NCBI GenBank assembly: GCA_019237595.1
Contig: JAFAGU010000062.1
Location: 1 to 9,428, forward strand
Direction of reading: 5' to 3'
DNA from: Betaproteobacteria bacterium
GTDB taxonomy: Bacteria; Pseudomonadota; Gammaproteobacteria; Burkholderiales; SG8-39
Length of the DNA stretch: 9,428 nucleotides
Part shown: in pieces, positions 6,643 through 9,428 of the stretch
How the letters are laid out: each line of letters begins with the position of its first letter
How positions within the stretch are numbered: position 1 is the stretch's first letter
Notes under the pieces: model-generated
The model's input: only the letters and a program-made list of their open reading frames with translations
The model's database searches: none
Told to the model about the DNA's origin: nothing
Translations under genes and position numbers: made by a program

Positions 6643-7410
6643 ATGAAGCTGCGCGTCCTCGGGTGTTCGGGCGGCATCGGGGGCCGGCACCTGCGAACGA
6701 CCTCGTTCCTCGTCGACGGGGACATCCTGATCGATGCCGGCACGGGCGTAGGCGACCTCACGCTTGCCGAGCTCTCGCAGGTCGACCACATCTTCATCAC
6801 GCATTCCCACCTCGACCACGTCACGTCGATCCCGTTCCTCGTCGACACGGTGGGGGGCATGCGCGACAAGCCGCTCCTCGTGCACGCCTCGCGCGCGACG
6901 ATCGAGATCATGAAGAACCACCTCTTCAACTGGGCGATCTGGCCCGATTTCACCGAGATCCCGAGCCCGGAGGCCCCGTTCCTGCGCTACGAGGAGCTCG
7001 AGGTCGGCGGCTCGCGCGAGATCGGCGGGCGCAAGATCACGGCGCTGCCGGCGCGCCACACCGTGCCGGCGGTCGGATACCACCTCGACAGCGGCGCGGC
7101 GAGCCTCGTGTTCACGGGCGACACCGGGCCGAACGACGCGCTCTGGAAGATCGTGAACCGCATCGCGAACCTCAAGTTCCTGATCATCGAGACGGCGTTC
7201 TCCAACAAGGAGCAGAAGCTTGCCGAGGTGTCGCGGCATCTGTGCCCCAATACGCTCGCCGACGAGCTGAAAAAGCTCGAGCGCAGCGCCGAGATCTACA
7301 TCACCCACATGAAGCCTGGCGAGATCGAGCCCACCATGCTCGAGATCGAGGAGTGCGCGGGAAGCTTCCGCCCGCGCATGCTGCAGAACAACCTCGTCCT
7401 GGAGTTCTGA
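6643..7410 (+). CDS. Class II cyclic-nucleotide phosphodiesterase, metallo-beta-lactamase fold
   Basis: This 255-residue cytoplasmic metalloenzyme probably hydrolyses the cyclic nucleotide made by the preceding cyclase. The class II phosphodiesterase/MBL signature THSHLDH (53-59) supplies His54, His56, Asp58 and His59 as metal ligands. Further ligands are His139 (ARHTVP), Asp160 (FTGDTG) and His222 (THMKP). The segment ETAFSNKE...SRHLCP (183-202) resembles the conserved region of yeast PDE1-type enzymes and separates this protein from generic MBL hydrolases and RNase Z. Length matches the bacterial members. The start ATG has GGGAAG (6635-6640) just upstream, and the gene begins 10 nt after the cyclase stop, so synthesis and breakdown of the messenger are co-expressed. 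The fold is certain and the cNMP specificity likely, from motif and position. Other phosphodiester substrates cannot be excluded. Confidence 0.88.
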   Translation: MKLRVLGCSGGIGGRHLRTTSFLVDGDILIDAGTGVGDLTLAELSQVDHIFITHSHLDHVTSIPFLVDTVGGMRDKPLLVHASRATIEIMKNHLFNWAIWPDFTEIPSPEAPFLRYEELEVGGSREIGGRKITALPARHTVPAVGYHLDSGAASLVFTGDTGPNDALWKIVNRIANLKFLIIETAFSNKEQKLAEVSRHLCPNTLADELKKLERSAEIYITHMKPGEIEPTMLEIEECAGSFRPRMLQNNLVLEF

Positions 7411-7415
7411 ACGCC

Positions 7416-8489
7416 ATGAGCGCTGCGGGCCCGCGGGCGACGACCGAGCAGCTCGCGTCCCTCGCGCCGCTCGCCGGGATGTCGCCCGAGCGCCTCGGCG
7501 AGCTCGCCGAGGTGGCGGTGATCGAGCGCGCTCCGCGCGGCAGCGACCCGCTCGCCGGGCGCCTCGACGGCAAGCACTCGATCTTCCTCCTGCACGGCGA
7601 GCTCCTCCTCGCCTACGAGGGCGGCGGCACGATGGTGGTCGTAGGCGGGGGAGAGGATACGCGCCAGGCGCTCAATCGCCAGACCCGCCGCCTCGTACGC
7701 GTCAAGGCGATTACCGATGTCGACCTCCTCGCGATCGAGGACGATGTTCTCGATATCCTCGCCACGTGGGACCAGGTTGCCGCCGCCGGCGCCGGCGGCG
7801 ATTCCGCGCTCGGCCACGCCGTGCGAAGCGACTCTCGGCTCGTCACGGGCGCGTTTTCGCTCGCCAACCTCCGCAGCGGCGCTTTCGCGCAGCTTCCAGC
7901 CGCGCACATCGACGAGCTCTTCAAGCGCTTCGAGCGCGTCAAGACTGCGCGCGCGCAAGTCCTCGTCCGCGAGGGCGACGAGGGCGACTACTACTACGTC
8001 GTCGAGTCCGGACGGTTCCAGGTCGAGCGCCTCGTCGGCGGCGCGAAGGTGGTGCTCGCGGAGCTCAAGGCGGGCGATGCCTTCGGCGAGGAGGCGCTCG
8101 TGTCCGAGGCGAAGCGCAACGCCACGGTCGTCTCGCTCGGCGACGGCGTGCTCCTCCGCCTGGACCGGCAGCACTTCAACGAGCTCCTGCGCGAGCCGCT
8201 CCTGCGCCGCCTGTCCTTCGAGGAGGCGGCGGCCCGCGTGCGGGAAGGCGCGCTCTGGCTCGACGTGCGCTATCCCTCCGAATACCAGTACGACCGGCTC
8301 CCCGGGGCGATCAACGTGCCGCTCGCCGAGGTGCGCAACATGTTCGCCGTCCTCGACAAGGGCAAGGAATACGTCGCCTACTGCCAGAGCGGAAGGCGAA
8401 GCGCCGCCGCCGCCTTCCTTTTCGCCCAGCGAGGATTCAAGGTCTGGGTGCTCAACGGCGGCCTGAAGGCGGCGGAGAGGGCCGGTTGA
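7416..8489 (+). CDS. Cyclic-nucleotide-binding protein with C-terminal rhodanese domain
   Basis: This 357-residue soluble protein is the likely receptor for the messenger controlled by the two upstream genes. Residues 1-118 form a degenerate CNB-like domain (core FLLHGELLLAY, 57-67) without a recognisable phosphate-binding cassette. Residues about 150-258 form a good CNB domain whose cassette FGEEALVSEAKRNATV (223-238) keeps the ribose-binding Glu and phosphate-binding Arg234. Residues 268-357 are a rhodanese domain (LDVRYPSEY 282-290) with an intact active-site loop CQSGRRS (323-329; catalytic Cys323), so sulfur or persulfide transfer is plausible. There is no helix-turn-helix, so it is not a Crp-type transcription factor. 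The chosen ATG lies 5 nt after the phosphodiesterase stop; the ribosome site GGAG (7401-7404) is within that gene's end. The same frame is open upstream to about 6663, but that part overlaps the phosphodiesterase and is not coding. Domain calls are firm, the output is inferred. Confidence 0.9.
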   Translation: MSAAGPRATTEQLASLAPLAGMSPERLGELAEVAVIERAPRGSDPLAGRLDGKHSIFLLHGELLLAYEGGGTMVVVGGGEDTRQALNRQTRRLVRVKAITDVDLLAIEDDVLDILATWDQVAAAGAGGDSALGHAVRSDSRLVTGAFSLANLRSGAFAQLPAAHIDELFKRFERVKTARAQVLVREGDEGDYYYVVESGRFQVERLVGGAKVVLAELKAGDAFGEEALVSEAKRNATVVSLGDGVLLRLDRQHFNELLREPLLRRLSFEEAAARVREGALWLDVRYPSEYQYDRLPGAINVPLAEVRNMFAVLDKGKEYVAYCQSGRRSAAAAFLFAQRGFKVWVLNGGLKAAERAG

Positions 8490-8605
8490 AAACTTTGCAA
8501 AAAAATGACGTCTCGCGACGGGAAAAATCCGTTGTAGATCAGGGTATTTGGGGCTAGCATTGAAGGTCTAGCAAGAAAAGCAGGACCCGGACAGGGAGGC
8601 AGTCG
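8490..8605 (+). promoter_or_regulatory. Intergenic gap with candidate sigma70 promoter (8532-8560)
   Basis: This 116-nt gap is clearly richer in A/T than the genes around it. TTGTAG (8532-8537) and TAGCAT (8555-8560) are separated by exactly 17 nt and match the -35 and -10 consensus at 3 of 6 and 4 of 6 positions, placing a start near 8567. The hexamer CTAGCA occurs twice, 14 nt apart (8554-8559 and 8568-8573), the first copy overlapping the -10. A 4-bp inverted repeat, CGTC/GACG, lies at 8509-8520. No U-tract terminator follows the rhodanese gene, so read-through from the operon is also possible. No clear TGTGA-N6-TCACA Crp site is visible. Confidence 0.4.
8594..8599 (+). promoter_or_regulatory. 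Shine-Dalgarno site of the GAF-domain gene
   Basis: GGGAGG lies 6 nt before the ATG at 8606, an optimal arrangement. It decides this ATG as the start of the truncated last gene. Confidence 0.75.
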
Positions 8606-9428
8606 ATGAGCGCAGTGCTGAGCCCGCAGGCGGGCGCGCAGACCGACGTCAGCGCGCGGCTGGCGTTCCAGAAGCAGCTGCAGAACGTCACGAACAAGAT
8701 CCACGCGACGAACAACATCGACGAGATCATGCTCGAGGTGAGCGCGGACATCTGCGCGCTCTTCAATGCCGATCGCCTGACCATCTACTCGGTGGGCGAG
8801 GACAAGCAGTCGATCGTCTCCAAGGTCAAGACGGGCCTCAACTCCTTCAAGGACCTGAAGCTCCCGATCGCCGAGCACTCCATCGCGGGCTACGTCGCGC
8901 TCGCGAAGAAGATGATCAACATCAAGGATTGCTACGACGAGGCGGAGCTGCGCGGCATCAACCCGAACCTGCGCTTCCTGCAGGAAGTGGACAAGCGCAC
9001 CGGCTACCGCACGAAGCAGCAGCTCGTCGCGCCAATCGCCGATGCGAGCTCGAGCGAGCTCATCGGCGTCATCCAGATCATCAACAACAAGGCGGGCGTG
9101 CCGTTCGGCTCGCTCACCGAGGAAGGCGTCGCCGAGCTCTCGGCGACGCTCGCGATCGCGTTCAAGCAGCGCCAGAAGCCGCAGGTCGTCAAGACCAAGT
9201 ACGACTACCTCATCGCCGACGCGGTGCTCTCCGCGGGCGAGTTCGAGCTCGCCTCGCGCCAGGCGCGCAAGAAGGCGATCGACATCGAGCAGGTGCTCTC
9301 GGAGGAGTTCCAGGTCAAGACGGCCGCGATCGGCGCCGCGCTTTCCAAGTTCTTCGGCGTGCCCTACGACCCGTTCAAGTCGGACCGCATCAAGCCGATG
9401 GACCTGCTCAAGAACCTCAAGCGCGAGT
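8606..9428 (+). CDS. GAF - MshEN-like protein, probable N-terminal part of a GspE/PilB-family ATPase (partial, cut by window end)
   Basis: The frame is open from the ATG at 8606 to the window end (274 codons), so the gene is incomplete at its 3' side. Residues about 38-188 form a GAF domain: helix IDEIMLEVSADICALF, then ADRLTIYSV, SIAGYVA, RTGYRTKQQLVAPI and ELIGVIQIIN. It ends in an NK...F...TE segment resembling the NKFDE motif of cyclic-nucleotide-binding GAFs. Residues about 199-274 resemble the MshEN (T2SSE N-terminal) domain, with the typical pattern of a helical pair, IDIEQVLSEEFQV, and AALSKFFGVPYDPF. GAF followed by MshEN is an arrangement I associate with GspE/PulE/PilB-type assembly ATPases of type II secretion or type IV pili. 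The Walker motifs needed to prove this would lie beyond the window. It has a strong ribosome site and perhaps its own promoter. The GAF call is firm, the ATPase call is an extrapolation. Confidence 0.75.
   Translation, partial: MSAVLSPQAGAQTDVSARLAFQKQLQNVTNKIHATNNIDEIMLEVSADICALFNADRLTIYSVGEDKQSIVSKVKTGLNSFKDLKLPIAEHSIAGYVALAKKMINIKDCYDEAELRGINPNLRFLQEVDKRTGYRTKQQLVAPIADASSSELIGVIQIINNKAGVPFGSLTEEGVAELSATLAIAFKQRQKPQVVKTKYDYLIADAVLSAGEFELASRQARKKAIDIEQVLSEEFQVKTAAIGAALSKFFGVPYDPFKSDRIKPMDLLKNLKRE

Noticed and set aside
6663..7415. Upstream extension of the CNB-rhodanese frame to an ATG at 6663
   Set aside because: This part is Arg/Pro/Ala-rich without domains and overlaps the well-supported phosphodiesterase in another frame; the ATG at 7416 has a ribosome site and starts the real protein.
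7296..8174. Antisense open frame of 292 codons opposite the CNB-rhodanese gene
   Set aside because: Shadow frame without motifs; the sense frame has clear CNB and rhodanese signatures.
8458..8510. Possible terminator after the rhodanese gene (CGGCC...GGCCG followed by an A-rich stretch)
   Set aside because: The stem is short with a long loop and is followed by A residues, not T, on the coding strand.
7717..8557. Overlapping + strand frames of about 250 codons at 7717-8466 and 7766-8557
   Set aside because: Ser/Arg-rich out-of-frame readings of the CNB-rhodanese gene, with no domain content.
8490..8605. Crp-type operator in the last intergenic gap
   Set aside because: No TGTGA-N6-TCACA or near match was seen despite the cyclic-nucleotide theme of the operon.

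Overview
The window is GC-rich (about two-thirds G+C by eye, with strong G/C preference at third codon positions) and reads on one strand only. The protein families and this gene neighbourhood suggest a betaproteobacterium-like Gram-negative chromosome. That assignment is an inference, because there is no rRNA or taxonomic marker gene here.

Seven genes lie head to tail on the + strand. Positions 22-7410 hold five closely spaced genes: a membrane CHASE2-TPR-Ser/Thr protein kinase, a PP2C protein phosphatase, an FHA-domain protein, a CHASE2 class III adenylate cyclase, and a class II (metallo-beta-lactamase fold) cyclic-nucleotide phosphodiesterase. A sixth gene (7416-8489) encodes a cyclic-nucleotide-binding protein fused to a rhodanese domain. 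Gaps are 0, 19, 61, 10 and 5 nt, so the six are probably one operon. After a 116-nt A/T-richer gap with a candidate promoter comes the 5' part of a GAF-MshEN-like protein, probably a GspE/PilB-type secretion or pilus ATPase, cut by the window end.

The main result is the logic of the operon. It contains two complete writer-eraser-reader sets. For protein phosphorylation these are the kinase, the PP2C and the FHA protein. For a cyclic nucleotide they are the cyclase, the phosphodiesterase and the CNB-rhodanese protein. Both writers carry the same type of extracytoplasmic CHASE2 sensor and the same membrane layout, so one class of periplasmic cue may feed two cytoplasmic outputs. Candidate phospho-threonine motifs sit in the kinase linker and just after the FHA domain. 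The outputs could be a sulfur-transfer or redox step (rhodanese) and a secretion or pilus motor (GAF-ATPase). The families are clear from motifs; the wiring between them is inferred.

No tRNA, rRNA, CRISPR array, insertion sequence or convincing intrinsic terminator was seen. The many long antisense open frames are shadows of GC-rich coding sequence.
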